Of a stretch of DNA of 64,000 nucleotides, positions 11,627-23,800 are shown in pieces. The notes beneath the pieces were generated by a model, which worked only from the letters and a program-made list of their open reading frames with translations, searched no databases and was not told the origin of the DNA. Source of the DNA: Daphnia carinata (Eukaryota > Arthropoda > Branchiopoda > Diplostraca > Daphniidae). Location: the NCBI RefSeq assembly GCF_022539665.2, contig NC_081336.1, positions 9,276,778 through 9,340,777 on the forward strand, read 5' to 3'. Numbering within the stretch: the stretch's first letter is position 1; each line of letters begins with the position of its first letter. Both the position numbers and the translations under genes were made by a program.

Positions 11627-14600
11627 ATGCTTTGCCTAATGGCATCGGTAGAAAATGAAAATCGTGGGCCAGTGTGTGGCCACAATGACGATGTCACCCT
11701 AGGGGAGAATGAATCTGTTGAGCGTTTAGTTGGAACTAAACCGAAAGATTACGAGGAATCCCTCTACATCCCGAGGCGAGTGAAATTTGCATTTGGCAAA
11801 TCGCGCAAATCGTGCCCTTTGCACAAATGTTTTATAGCTGATCTAGCCAAGCGTTTGGAATGTTCCGAGGAAAAACTAAGCGGGGAATGCAGCATCAGTT
11901 TGCAGGGCCAAATCGAGTGGTTGGGCGATACTAATCTCAAACGCCGCAATAAAGAAAACATAGCACAAATGAACGACCAAACGTCAGGCGAAATTGAAGA
12001 AGAGAGCCATTTGATTGAGTTTGACGAGCGCCGCAAAAAAATTTTGGAAACCATAACAGAAATAATCGATTCAGCGCCAGGCGAAATTTATGACGAGAGC
12101 CATTTGATTTGGTGTGAGGAGAAGCTGAATGAGCATCCAGTTGTCATCATATGTGGAGTGGCTGGAACAGGCAAATCGACTCTCCTCTCCCATTACTGCA
12201 ATGAAATAAAGAAGAAGAAACCTGACTGTTGGGTTATCAGATTGAATTTAGTTGAACATGCTGACGCCATATTGAAATTCCATAAAAGGAGACCTAATTT
12301 CATTGAATTTCTCATCGATGATATGCACGTCATCGACAGTAAAAGCCCGTTTTCTCGCTCGTTGCTGAACGACCGGTACGATACGGGTAAGCAGATCGTT
12401 TTCATGTTTGATGGCTACGATGAAGTCGGTGGAAAATGCCAAATAATTGCGATTCAAATGATGAAATCCATTCAAGAGAAGGGCATTCAACTGTACGTCA
12501 CTACCCGCTCCCACATGGCCCTCCAGCTACAATACGAATTAGGTCAGTTGGCTTATTATTTGGAAAACTTTAACAAACAGGACCAGATCGATTGCCTGAC
12601 CAAGTATTGGAAGAAAGAATTGAAACTAGAAGATAGAGTGCAAGATGAAGTGCAAGAAATGAAGATGAAGAAGATCGAGGAATTTGCTAAATCGCTAGTG
12701 GATAAGGTGTCGGATACTCTGAAAGACGAAGAAAGAGCTTTCATCGGAATCCCTTTGCAATGCAGAATTCTCGCCGAATGCTACCAGGAAAATGTTGGCG
12801 ACATTGTGCGAAACATTGCTACAAATGATGTAACTCGAAAACCTGGTGAATCCACAGAGCCACTGCGTCCGTTTGACAACGAGAAATTCGACTTAGTTAG
12901 TCTGTACAGGAAATTGATGGACACAAAACGCAAAATATTTCTAGTGGAAAAAACCAACACTTCCAAATCCGATGAGATAAAGGATGACGGTATTGAGATT
13001 TTGCGAAAGAAAATCAAATCGCGTTTAACTAAACTGGCATTGGAAACCATCATCACAAAACCAAATATGCTCGAAATGTTGTGGGTGCCAACAAAATCTT
13101 CGCACAAATCCAGCAAAGCTGTGGCTCGAAAAGAAAGTATTCTTGCGAAAAACACACTGAAATTTGGGTTAACATCTCCTAATGAAGACGGAATGCGACC
13201 TCAGTTCTTGCACCGGACTTTTGCCGAATATTTAGTCGCCAAATATCTGTACAAAGGATTTCTTCTTGATGAGGAACGTCACAACAAACTGCTGGAGAAT
13301 GAATCCATTCGAAAATTTATTGTGAAAAAAATCTTGGCCTCGAAGAAATACGACGGAGTTCAAGTGTTTTTTGATTCCATGGTGAAGACTTTGGTCGATG
13401 AGGATCAAGAATGGCGTAATAAAATTAATAATCGTCTATTACCGGATCGATTCACGAAGATGATACCACACGAGAGCAGGGAACTCCATACTTACTTTAA
13501 GAGGGCCGTCCATTTTTCTATTAAGAATGGGAAAGGCAACATATTCCGATTGTTTTGTGACTGTCTCGATGCCACATTCGAAAGAGATGAAGTCTGTGAA
13601 TTGGTAAAGTGGTTCTTTTTCGAATGGTCATCCAAATTTTATTCGCGCACTTTTTTTTGAAGAAAGCAAGTTCTTTAAACGATTCATCAATTATTTCTGG
13701 ATCAATCCACACGACCAGAATGTTTTTCTTAGACGTGACTACTTAACGTCTAAGACTATAGAACATCTTATAAGACATATGTTCCCAGATAGTGTTTTTC
13801 GGCTAAAGAAAAACCGGGACGGGCACCTGGAAACGTTGGATGACCTTCTTGAGTTTTTGGAACAACGGAATGTGGCTTTCGATGACTATCTCTGTCGTCT
13901 GAAGTCCTCTAAAGATGATCCAATCAAAAATGCTTTGTTATATTTGATTTGTCACGACAAATATCGTAGTAATCTGAAAAGATTTCTCGCGCTTTTGTCC
14001 AAATCGACAGCTTATTCGGACGATTTCAAGTTCGCCGTATTCTTAATTGAATTTTTCCGGTCTAAAGATCAACTGATGACTGGGCAAATTGCCGAAACCC
14101 TGACTATTTTAGACGGACTAGGTCGGTCTAGTCTTCTCGGTCAACTTTACGGCGAAGTTTTATCAATAGATCCGGAAGCATTTCAGAATATTTACCACCC
14201 GTATCGACTAGCAGAAGAGGACGCAATCACGGCCGACTTCGACATCCTAAAGGAAAGGGATGAGTATGGCATGACTCTTCTTCACGGAGCAGCCTTCTAC
14301 GGAGACGTCAACATAGTCGAGCCAATATTAGCAAGATTTCGCCAGCTAGAAGACGACGTTGCAGCTATAGAAGCAGTGCACCAGGTGGTGCTTGAGGGCT
14401 ACACCCCGTTTTACTTTGCCGCTGCTAAAAATCACAAAGAAGTCTGTTCCAAACTGTTGGCCTTTGTCAAAGACATATTTCCCAACGCACTGACGGGCGA
14501 GTTAACCGAGTTAAACAGATCCATTAGCCAGTCACTTGATCACGCCATGAAATCGGAAAATGTAAAAATATTTCAACTGGTATTGAGCGCTGTCAAGAAA

Positions 14601-16487
14601 GAATTAGGACATGCTTGTCTACTTCACCTGGTAACCAAATCTACATTTCTTGCGAAGGCTGTTTTCGGTTACTGCAGGTCGAAAAAATTATTTAACGCCA
14701 CGGTGAAGATCGAATCTACATTTCCTGAAGATTCTGTTTTCTGTTACTGCAGGTCGAAAAAATTCTTCAACGCCATGGTGAAGATCATCGTCAATCGAGA
14801 TGGTATTGTAGACTACAAATGTCTGCATAACCTGATTTTCAACACAAAAAGAATAGAAAGGGATGCTTTAGAACGCATTGATGCCGAAAATCTGCAGGGA
14901 TTGTTATCAGTAGAAGGCGTTGGTCCCTTCACCAAGCGTTTGCTTAAGAATAACCTAATAAAAGAGAATTTAAATCTTTTGTCAAGTTATCTGTTAAAAA
15001 ATTTTGACAAAACACAACTCAGGCATTTCGTGCAAACAATTACTCTTCAAGGTGGTACCAAAATAGTAAAAAGCAGCCCGTCCGTTACGGTCTCCACGGT
15101 TCGTATCAGTGATCCAACGTATCGCGGTATGTACATCCAACACCTTCTACGCCAATTTGTCGTCCCTAACGATTTAGTTTTCACGCCGAATGATGACGGA
15201 ACCACAACCGTTCACGCTGCAGTTGAGCTGAGGAGCAGCATTTGGGTAGACTTCCTGCTATCGAAATCCCCTTATGGTGGAGGGCAACTAAATGCAACGG
15301 AAGTCGAAACCATTTTAAAGTGTTTGACTTGCGTATCGGATAAACTCGGAGGTGATTCCGCTAAACAACTTTTGCTCCACAAAGACAATCGTGGCTACGT
15401 TGTTCGTCATCTGTCAAGAAAAACCGTCAAACTCATGTTGAACTGTTTACCAAAGAAAAACCAAGAGGAAATTAAAAAGGAGTGGAAGGAAAATACTCCG
15501 CCAATGACACACGACACGTTCATCAACTACGACTCTAAGGATTACGGGGATAGCCGGCAAATCGCCTTACGTTACAGTAATATTTTGCGATTTTACTTGG
15601 CTTGTGGCAGTGAAATGCAACTCAGCAATTGCGTCGATATTCTCACATCGGCTCGTTTGATTGGCAGAAAAAAGCGCAGTCTATGGAGTTACATCTTTAA
15701 ACATTGTGAGGTGACGGAGACGAACAAAATATTGAAATCTGTTTCGCAAATTTTCGGTTGGAAGGCCGTGAAAAATTTGCTGTTTCACGAAATGGATGGA
15801 ATTCCTCTCTTTCTGAAAGCTGTGACGTGGGGACATGACATTGACGGACGGCTGGACATGTTGCCACAAGAAATACGAAATGACATTCAACAAGTGATTG
15901 AAACAAAAGCTGCCGATTTCATTGATCAAGTGTTTCTCCATCCCGGGACCTATTTCAACGAACGGGGAGGTCCACGTTACGTACCGCTAACCCTTTTACA
16001 ATTTGTAATCGATAACAGTAATGACAGACAACGTGAACAGTTTGTACACAATATCACGAGAGTATTAGATCCACGACTTCCCGATGAATGTTTAGAAGAT
16101 GAAAGTTTAGAAGATGAAGAGTACAGTATATGGACTTTGGCTCTTTTCGATGGTGATGATATATTCATAGAAATTGGCAGTAAAGAACTGGACACATTTT
16201 TAAAACGCGTTTCCGAAAAACTGGGTACAAAAGCCGTCAAGGAGTTGGTGCTCCATGAATTCAAAAATACACCCGTCATACATCATGTTGCGGAAAAACG
16301 GTACAGGGATGTAGTTGATGTGATGCTCGCCCATTTGGATGCACGCGATCGCACACAGATTCAACCTAAAATCAATAAAGTTGTACGCGAAATTCGCGAG
16401 CACATGTTAGATTTATTCAAAGATTATTTGACTTCAGATGATGATTGGTATTCAGATGATAATTCGGCTTCAGATGATGACTCTTGA
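11627..16487 (+). pseudogene. NACHT-ankyrin protein, copy 1: no nuclease domain, one frameshift
   Basis: Single-exon STAND-type NTPase gene. The ATG at 11639 matches the leader start of copy 3; an in-frame ATG also lies at 11627. After about 25 leader codons the sequence jumps to the region just before the NACHT domain, so some 600 residues present in copies 2 and 3, including the nuclease-like domain, are missing. Walker A is GVAGTGKST (about residue 176) and Walker B IVFMFDGYDE (about 256), followed by FLHRTFAEYLVAKYL. At 13651-13658 a run of eight T replaces the seven of copy 2, giving a stop at 13660; reading resumes in the other frame through 13779 to 16487. The second part has ankyrin-like units (GMTLLHGAAFYGDVNIV near 14270) and an acidic tail (ending SASDDDS). 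It is the only copy with the full C-terminus. The frameshift could be real, polymorphic or an assembly error. Confidence 0.8.
14638..14787 (+). repeat. In-frame 75-bp tandem duplication inside NACHT copy 1
   Basis: Two adjacent 75-bp units (starting 14638 and 14713) encode related 25-residue segments, each with YCRSKK(L/F)FNA(T/M)VKI. Copy 3 has only one such segment (CYPNKLFNAMVNI), so the duplication arose in copy 1. Confidence 0.8.
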
Positions 16488-17666
16488 ACGTACGAAACTG
16501 GAATCTTTTGGTTGCAACCTCGTCCGTTTCCAAGACGGGATGACTCACGCTACCAACATTTTTTTTTATTTCGTTTTTTGCGTCATGGCCGAAGGGGAAT
16601 TTGGGGGAATTTTAACTTATCAGAAATCACATCAACTACAGAAGGTCTGTAAACACGTTTTGGAGAAAACTGTACGTTCAAATTGGTCTCATGACAGGTT
16701 TCGAAGAAGTAAAGACAAACGAGATGAGAAAAAAAAATTGAACTATGCCGTTTAAGTAGAATGTATTGCTGTAATAATTAATGTCTAAATAAAAGATAAA
16801 TTTATGAATTTCAGTCCTCATACAAACATTCATTTTACGAAACAGACTTCACAGTTTTAGTGATAAACAGAAGAGCCAATCACCAACTAGCAGTCAGCCA
16901 TCATGAATGTTTCCTCTTTCCCCTTTTTCCCACTCGTCTGACGGACTGATCGTAAATCGGGAATAGACCGCGGTCGACAACAAGGTCACGCTGAAAGCAA
17001 AACAACTCGCATTTGCTTGCCAATGTAAACAGCGAACAATTTTTATTGCCCGGCAAGAAACGACGCTTTCCTTGCATTGCCTCTACAATGTCAGTATGTT
17101 ATTGACATTGAGCAGCTAATCTGATGGGGAACGTGCAACCAAGTTATTTTTCTTTATCTTCGTCTTTTTTTGTTATCTTCGTCTTACAATTAGCAACAGC
17201 TGCCGGCTAATTCACAGCCATTGAGCCTTAGCAAACAGAGCATACATAGTTCAATGTTTTAACGCCCCGTTCAACCGAATGTGGCATCATCTACTAGGGA
17301 CGTCACGTTTACTCTCGCAGATACAGCCGATAGTTGAGCGATTTCGGGAGTGCGGTACTGTGCTGTTGTTGTGCAAATCGTTCGCTTCTAGACACCAGAT
17401 CTCATCTGCGACCCCTATCGTGAGGCGAAGAAACACACCTCCAGCTCAACATTTCATAGCTGCAAGTCACGCTACACGATCGCTTCTTCGTCTGCTTGGT
17501 GCCTTGTGAAGCAAAGGATCGAACGCTTTTAAATTGGTGACGAGTGCGTTTACGTTTAGTATGAAGCTTGGCAATCGTGCGTGTGAAAAGCAACTAGCCA
17601 AAGAAGTTCCTCCGCAAAACTTTTAAAACGGTTCGAGTTCTTGCTGAAGACTTCACGTGTAGAAGG
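16488..17666. other. Intergenic region between NACHT copy 1 and the LRAT-like gene
   Basis: The first part is the likely 3' UTR of NACHT copy 1 (AATAAA near 16789). The region from about 17250 to 17666 is probably promoter and 5' UTR of the LRAT-like gene. The ORFs at 16438-16755 and 17279-17509 have no protein-like features. Confidence 0.5.
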
Positions 17667-18200
17667 ATGGGATCGTCAAGCTCGTCCATGTCAAACTCAC
17701 GATCGATGAGTACCGGTGCGGCTTACACGAAAAAATTATATTTTGATCCTGAGGCCGATTCGCCCAAGGGTCGTGATTATTGGATAACTGATCCTGAATT
17801 ACGTGATACACTGTCAGAGCTGGTCGACGTCACAGAGCGCATTGTTGAGGTTAGGTATTATAAGCACCCATTAGGCGCGTGGCAGTTGACGGACCATTTG
17901 TTGCATCACGCTATCATTGTATTCGAGACGAACAAGTGGTGGTGGTCCATTGAGAAAAACGACGAAGGCGTCACCATTCAGCGATCAAAGGACTTTGACA
18001 GCGTTTGCTATAGGTACAGGCGATCCAAACGTAAGACTAGCATTGGGAAAGGTGTTGAAATGGTGAAAAAAGCATCTGGAAGCACGACAGTGATGGAGCT
18101 GATTAATCACGTGTGGAGGAAAAATTATCTCAATCAGGAATACGACGCTCTGTCGTACAACTGCCAACATTTTGCTGATTTGATTTATGAGTTCATTTAA
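17667..18200 (+). CDS. LRAT/NlpC-P60-like protein, possibly N-myristoylated, 177 aa
   Basis: Single-exon gene. The N-terminus MGSSSSSMSN fits an N-myristoylation signal (Gly2 followed by Ser/Thr at position 6), suggesting membrane attachment. Residues about 75-90 carry HHAIIVFETNKWWWSIE, and the C-terminus carries YNCQHFADLIYEF. A His in the first strand and a Cys in an NC(E/Q)HF motif are the catalytic pair of LRAT/H-rev107-type (permuted NlpC/P60) acyltransferases and thiol hydrolases. The family's usual activity is acyl transfer or phospholipid hydrolysis; activity here is inferred from motifs only. The gene sits between NACHT copies 1 and 2, and its 3' end has been copied to 25340-25434. 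Confidence 0.6.
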   Translation: MGSSSSSMSNSRSMSTGAAYTKKLYFDPEADSPKGRDYWITDPELRDTLSELVDVTERIVEVRYYKHPLGAWQLTDHLLHHAIIVFETNKWWWSIEKNDEGVTIQRSKDFDSVCYRYRRSKRKTSIGKGVEMVKKASGSTTVMELINHVWRKNYLNQEYDALSYNCQHFADLIYEFI

Positions 18201-18800
18201 AACTATTCTAGTTATTCCTTTCTTCCTTAACCTGTAGTGCTTTATTCCCCTTTCAGTCTTGATTCAGTGCAGCGTTGTAGCCCATGAAACCAATACAAAC
18301 TCTTTTGGGAATTACAAAACATGTATGCATAATCATGGATTGTATTAGTCCGGTTTTTTCACAAAAGACGAATAATACAACTGACACGTTATTTCCGAAC
18401 AATGATGCATAATTTCAATATCAAAAAATAATTTTTATTGCATGGTATTTAAAAAAAAGAAAAAAGAAAAAAAAACTATTTTTTGAGCGCAGCGGTGAGC
18501 GATCTGGCAACGCCTGCTGTCATTTTTGACCACTCCTCCATACAATAAGACAGAAGTGACGTAGCAGTTCATTTTGGTGGGTACTTGTTTTCCTTTCTCA
18601 AATGTTATCTGTCGATATCCTTCTGCTTATAGCGTTGTAGCCTATTTAATTTATGGAAAAATTTCTTCTTAAATCTGTCGAGCCAATTTTAAAAGCATTT
18701 GGTGTTAAAATCGGGTGCAATTTTCCTATTTTGCAATTAATTTCTTACCGGGTTTTTACTACTAGAAGTGGCACGGTTTACGTAGAATGTAAAATTCGAA
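18201..18800 (+). repeat. Copied LRAT-gene 3' flank plus RpSA promoter/5' UTR fragment
   Basis: 18120-18800 matches 25345-26060 in direct orientation. The shared part contains the LRAT-like 3' UTR, an A-rich tract and the sequence that at 25710-26075 forms the promoter and non-coding first exon of RpSA. Here it is not followed by RpSA coding sequence, so it is either a stray promoter copy or the edge of the duplicated unit. Confidence 0.75.
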
Positions 18801-18879
18801 GGTTTACACATCGCGATCTTTTTCCATTTCTGAATTTACTCATATTATTTCATGTAATCCATACATCCAGAATGATGAG

Positions 18880-19660
18880 TTGTCACCTTCACAGGTGTGT
18901 TCAGCATCTTTGCTTATCTCCGCTTCATTGGGTTTGTAATGGGGATAATCAAATCTGTGGTTAGTCAATCGATACGATTACGAAAGATAAAAAGCGGGGC
19001 ATAGTCTAACGATTTAAAATGTTTGGTTTAGGTTTAGGTGGATGTCTAGGAGGGAGTAGGGATTTTCCTTATTTCCCTTTGCTCGTTTGCGTGACAAGTT
19101 AGGCTGGTAAAGCCAATCGAAGAAAGATCATTGTGCTTTCGATGGTGATGTGACTCGATGTATTCGTGTACACCTCCGCCATTGAAATATGTTTGTGTGA
19201 GTCGCAGGTGCAGCCATGCTGGATGGACGTTCAGATGGAAGGTAAAAATCCAGTTCAAACATCTCAATCGACTCGCTAAAAACAAAGCAATTACCGAAGT
19301 TATGTTTACAGATAATCTTTGCGTTTGTTCCACCCGCTGGAATATGGGGCGCATGGTTGTCTCATTGGGTGTCATTGGTAATCTGACTGCCATCATTGGA
19401 AATTTGGCCGGCATTTTCGGATGTCTCGTCGGACTAAACGACGCCGTTATCGGTATTATTTCCTTAAAGTCCATTTGAAACGATTCATTTAAATTCATTT
19501 TTGAAAAACAAAAAACAGCCATTACATTTGTGGCGTTTGGAGATCAGATCAGATCCCTGCCGGATCTGTTCGCAAGTCGGGCTGCTGCGATTAACGAAAA
19601 ATATGCTGACAACGCTATCAGAAACGTGACTGGAAGTAAGTCGATCAATGTCTTCCTCCC
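18880..19660 (+). pseudogene. NCX pseudogene (alpha-1 flank joined to alpha-2 region)
   Basis: 18893-18975 matches the NCX exon at 239-327 (CTGTGTTCAGTATCTTTGCC equivalent), 19030-19100 matches the 391-550 exon with damage, and 19125-19230 matches the intron and start of the 737 exon. The copy then jumps to the intron and exon at 2725-2938 ([13 protein letters not shown], then GIFGCLVGL) and the 3003 exon ([20 protein letters not shown]). The middle exons, with both Calx-beta domains, are deleted, and there are frameshifts and an insertion (GDQIRSLPD). Confidence 0.9.
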
Positions 19661-19789
19661 TAAAATAATTCTGTTTAATATCTTGCAAATTTTTATGCTA
19701 ATATTAAATGTGATTATTATAGTGTGGTTTTCGCGTCTAAAGTTACTCATTTCTTTACGATAATAATAATGGCGGTATAGGGACTTGCC

Positions 19790-20170
19790 TCATTTCCCTT
19801 TGCCCGTTTGCGTGGCATGTTAGGCTAGTAAAGCCATGCATCTTATCTTGTTGTAAAATATTTTTGAATCTGTTAACTACAGAAATTTTGTATCAGAAAA
19901 GCACGTTAGATGATGAAGGACATAGAATGTGCACTTGTATAGAAAATTTTGCTATTTTCAGATTGAATGTCTTAATCGTGGAATCGCCGAAAAAGCATTT
20001 TGTTTTTATAACTCGTCTGTTTATTTCTATAGGTTGATGATTTCAAAAATGAACACCCTAAATAGCAATGGAAATTGAAAGCCATCGGCCAGAAGTGACA
20101 GAAACGATAAAAAAATCATCTCATTTCACGTCTGGCAACGAGTGTCCTACACCTACGGTGCGTATAATCA
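19790..20170 (+). pseudogene. Second set of NCX exon remnants, before NACHT copy 2
   Basis: It resembles 10690-11010 upstream of copy 1 throughout, for example the run ATCTTATCTTGTTGTAAA followed by an exon-like GTTGATGATTTCAAAAATGAAC. It starts with another short piece like the NCX 391 exon (TTTCCCTTTGCCCGTTTGCG). Confidence 0.6.
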
Positions 20171-20642
20171 GCGTGTTATCAAAGTTAGGGTATGCCTACA
20201 TGTGATTGACATTTTGAAATTGCTGCAGGGAGAGCTATCCTTATCATGCACGATTATGTTCTGGATAATGATAAAGTCCCCAGCTATTTCTCTATTGATT
20301 GTTAGTTAACAATGATTCCAAAAGCTGCAGCCCGCCAACTTGGTTGAACCTCTGAATTGTCACAAGCCCATCTCTTTGTGACTTGATCCGCTTACCGATC
20401 AATTGTCGTCATCGCGCATCTTCGACAAGGTAAGGAAGCTAATCGTATTTAAAAATTCCAAATCGTTATCGATCAAATGCAAATTGAATCACTCTTGGTG
20501 GGGGCACAGAGAATCACGTGAAAAACTGGCGAACAACGTTATCCATTTCAGGAGCTTGCAGTTCATTTGCTAGTCATTGCAACAATACTTTAATGAAAGA
20601 TCGCTTTAAAAAAAAGGACTAAAATCCAGCCGGCGTCCATCG

Positions 20643-20656
20643 AGATAACGTTATCT
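20643..20656. promoter_or_regulatory. Palindromic double GATA site upstream of NACHT copy 2
   Basis: The sequence is AGATAACGTTATCT, with the same core and nearly the same distance to the start codon (162 bp) as in copies 1 and 3. Confidence 0.5.
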
Positions 20657-20817
20657 ACTATTGGCATTGTTTGTTAAGATAAGGCCTTTTGTCTAGACAA
20701 AAGTGGTAAACATTTTATTTAAAACAAGTTCTTGAAAACATGGCAATGAAATGATTTTACATTCCATATAGGGTTTCCTAGTTCCACATTTTGGTTAGAA
20801 AAACGGTGCCTTGCAAA

Positions 20818-23800
20818 ATGGTATTGGGCAAAAAAGAAAATGATGGGCCAGGCTCTGGCCATATTGACGACGTCACCCCATCGAGGAGCACGTCAGCATC
20901 AACGGCGCAAGTAGGAAACCAAATCAAAAAGGTAGTTGATGGAAGCCACGGTTGGAAGTTTGAATCTAAATTGTTGACATTGTTTTGCATTCGAGCACTT
21001 GCGGCCGGTTATAAGTTTGAAGTGGCCAAAGAAAGGGAAGACTTGGGCGGTAAATTTGACGACTTGATTTTCCGATATCAAGTCTCAGATGGAACGCCTG
21101 AAGGTAAACGTTGGCGCTATCGCTGCTTGCAAGCCAAACACAAGGTTGACGAGTCATTCAGGATAAATGCAACCCACCTCCTCGAAGACAATGACAAGGG
21201 TGAATTCAGCTTACCAAAATATTTCCGTTCATTCTGCGAGATGAAAACGAGTCGGGAAGACATTCACGACTGTATCCTTTGCACCAACAGCGGTATTAAC
21301 TTGGATGATTTTGAGAAGAAGGGTATCAAATTTGTACAGCTTAAGGCAACCAGCCAACCTGAAGACATTCTAGAATTTGGTCCGGAAGAAAAGCAAAGAG
21401 AAAAGACGTACACAGTTCGTTATAAACTAGAATTCACAAAAGATAACGTGTTGTCAGACATAGATCGTCTTGCCAAACAGTTGGAAGTCTTCGCGGTAAA
21501 AGGTGACAAAGCTGATTTTAGACCCTTGGGAGTCTTAAAAACGTATCGCGTTGCTTTAATCAATGAACGCGTCATTGATTTAAACACGAAAAAGTTCCAT
21601 TTGGATTTTGTGAACGAGGCTGAAAATCTGTCCGATGAGGCTAAACAACTACGTCAAATCCTCAGCAAACAGTTGAAAATGGACAAGTTGCAAAAATGCG
21701 AATTCAGTCAGTATAGCAAATTAGAAAAAACTGAATGCGGCAGGAAAACGGGAATTCCGCAGACGTTAAAAATCGAGGACGCAGACGTTAACGCGTTTCT
21801 TGATAAATTCGTGTTGGTCGTAAACATGCCAAACGAAGAGGAATTGGAAGACATTTTACAAACTCAAGACGTGAGCAAGTACTACCCTAAGAAAGAATGC
21901 AAACTGCAAACGATCCGCTTAGTCAAAGAAATATCAGAATTTTTTAAAAAGGAAACAAAGAATTGGATAACATCAGAAAATGCAAAGAACATGCTATTAG
22001 CTGGTGTCACGGACGTATCACAACAATATAAGGAAGAATTGGGAAATGAGGTGGGGTTCAACGAAGTAGCCATACAAGAAATGGCCGTTAAACTAAAACA
22101 TTTGCTGGACAGAAGCAACACGATTAAGCGCATTACCACATCATCACCGAGACATACGGCCGTCAAAGTCATTTCGACCTTTCCAGAATTGCAACGGGGA
22201 TATAAGGCATCAATTAGCCACCTGGTGATATCATCTAATCAATTACAATCCAAGGAAGACGCGGAGCGATGGAAAAATGTGTTGAAATTACCGAACGATT
22301 CTGACCATTTTCTGCTAGTCGTTTGCGATGATGGCGTGCAGCCGTTACAAGAACATCATGTTGCAAAATTGGGTGAAGGAGAGACAACACAACGAAATAA
22401 GGTGATTGTCATCAGCGGCAAGAAAGCTGCAATCGCTTATCATATACGCGATGAAATCAAGTATACACAGCTAGGTAAATCCTTCAAGCAAAAGATCCTG
22501 TCGATAAGGGTTTCATTCCAAGGAAAGAATGAAACTGTTGGGCGTTTAGTTGGCCCTAAGCCGGAAAATGTGTTGGATTCCTTAGAAGAGCTTCTACGTC
22601 CTGAAGTTGGGCAAATCATCATTCCATCGTTCGATTCATCCCGTTTCAAGAAATCCCTTTACATCAATAGACGAGTGAAATATGCATTTGACGGACGTTT
22701 CATCGCTGATCTAGCCAAGCGTTTGGAATGCACTGTGAAAAAACTAAACGGGGAATGCAGAATCAGTTCGCAGGGCCAAATTGAGTGGCTGGTCGACGGC
22801 GAGCGTCGCAAACAAATTTGGGAAAACATAACTCAAATGAACGACCAATCGTCAGGAAAAATTTTTGAAGACAGCCAATTAATTCAGTTTGGCGAGGAGC
22901 AGAATGAGCATCCGGTTGTCATCATATGTGGCGTGGCTGGAACAGGCAAATCGACTCTCCTTTCCCACTTCTACAGTGAAATCAAGAAGAAGAAGCCTGA
23001 CTGTTGGGTTATCAGATTGAATTTAGTTGAACATTGTGATGCCATATTGAATCTCGAAAGTAGCAGACCTGATTTCATTGGATTCCTCATCGATCATCAG
23101 CATGTCATCTACAATAAATGCCCGTTTTCTCGCTCGTTGCTGAATCACCGGTTCAAGACGGGCCAGCAGATCGTCTTCATGTTTGATGGCTACGATGAAA
23201 TCGGTGGAAAACACCAAGAAATTGCGGTTCAAATGATGAAATCCATTCAAAAGAAGGGCATTCAACTGTACGTCACTACCCGCACCCACATGGCCTATCA
23301 TCTGCAAAATGAATTATGCCAGTTGGCTTATTATTTGGAAAACTTTAGTGAAGTGGACCAAATCAATTATCTGGCCAAGTATTGGACGAAAGAATTGGAA
23401 CTGCAGGATGGGGTGCAAGATGGAGCCATCAAGGAATTTGCCAAATCGCTGGTGGCTCAAGTGTCGGAGAGTCTGAAAGACGAAGAAAGAGCCTTCATCG
23501 GAATCCCTTTGCAATGCAGAATTCTCGCCGAATGCTACCAGCAAAAAGTTGGCGACATTGTGCGAAACAACAATCGACAATCTGATAAATTATTGTCCCA
23601 AAAACTGTTGGCTTTACTTGACGATCAGAAATTTGATTTAGTTAGTCTGTACAGCCAATTGATGGAAAAAAAACGCGACATCTTTCTACAGGAAAAAAGC
23701 CAAGCCGGCTCCAATCCGATTGTGGAATTTGCTATGAGGAGCACGATAAAGAAAATCGACTTACGATTAACGAAATTGGCCGTCGAAACCATCGTCACTG

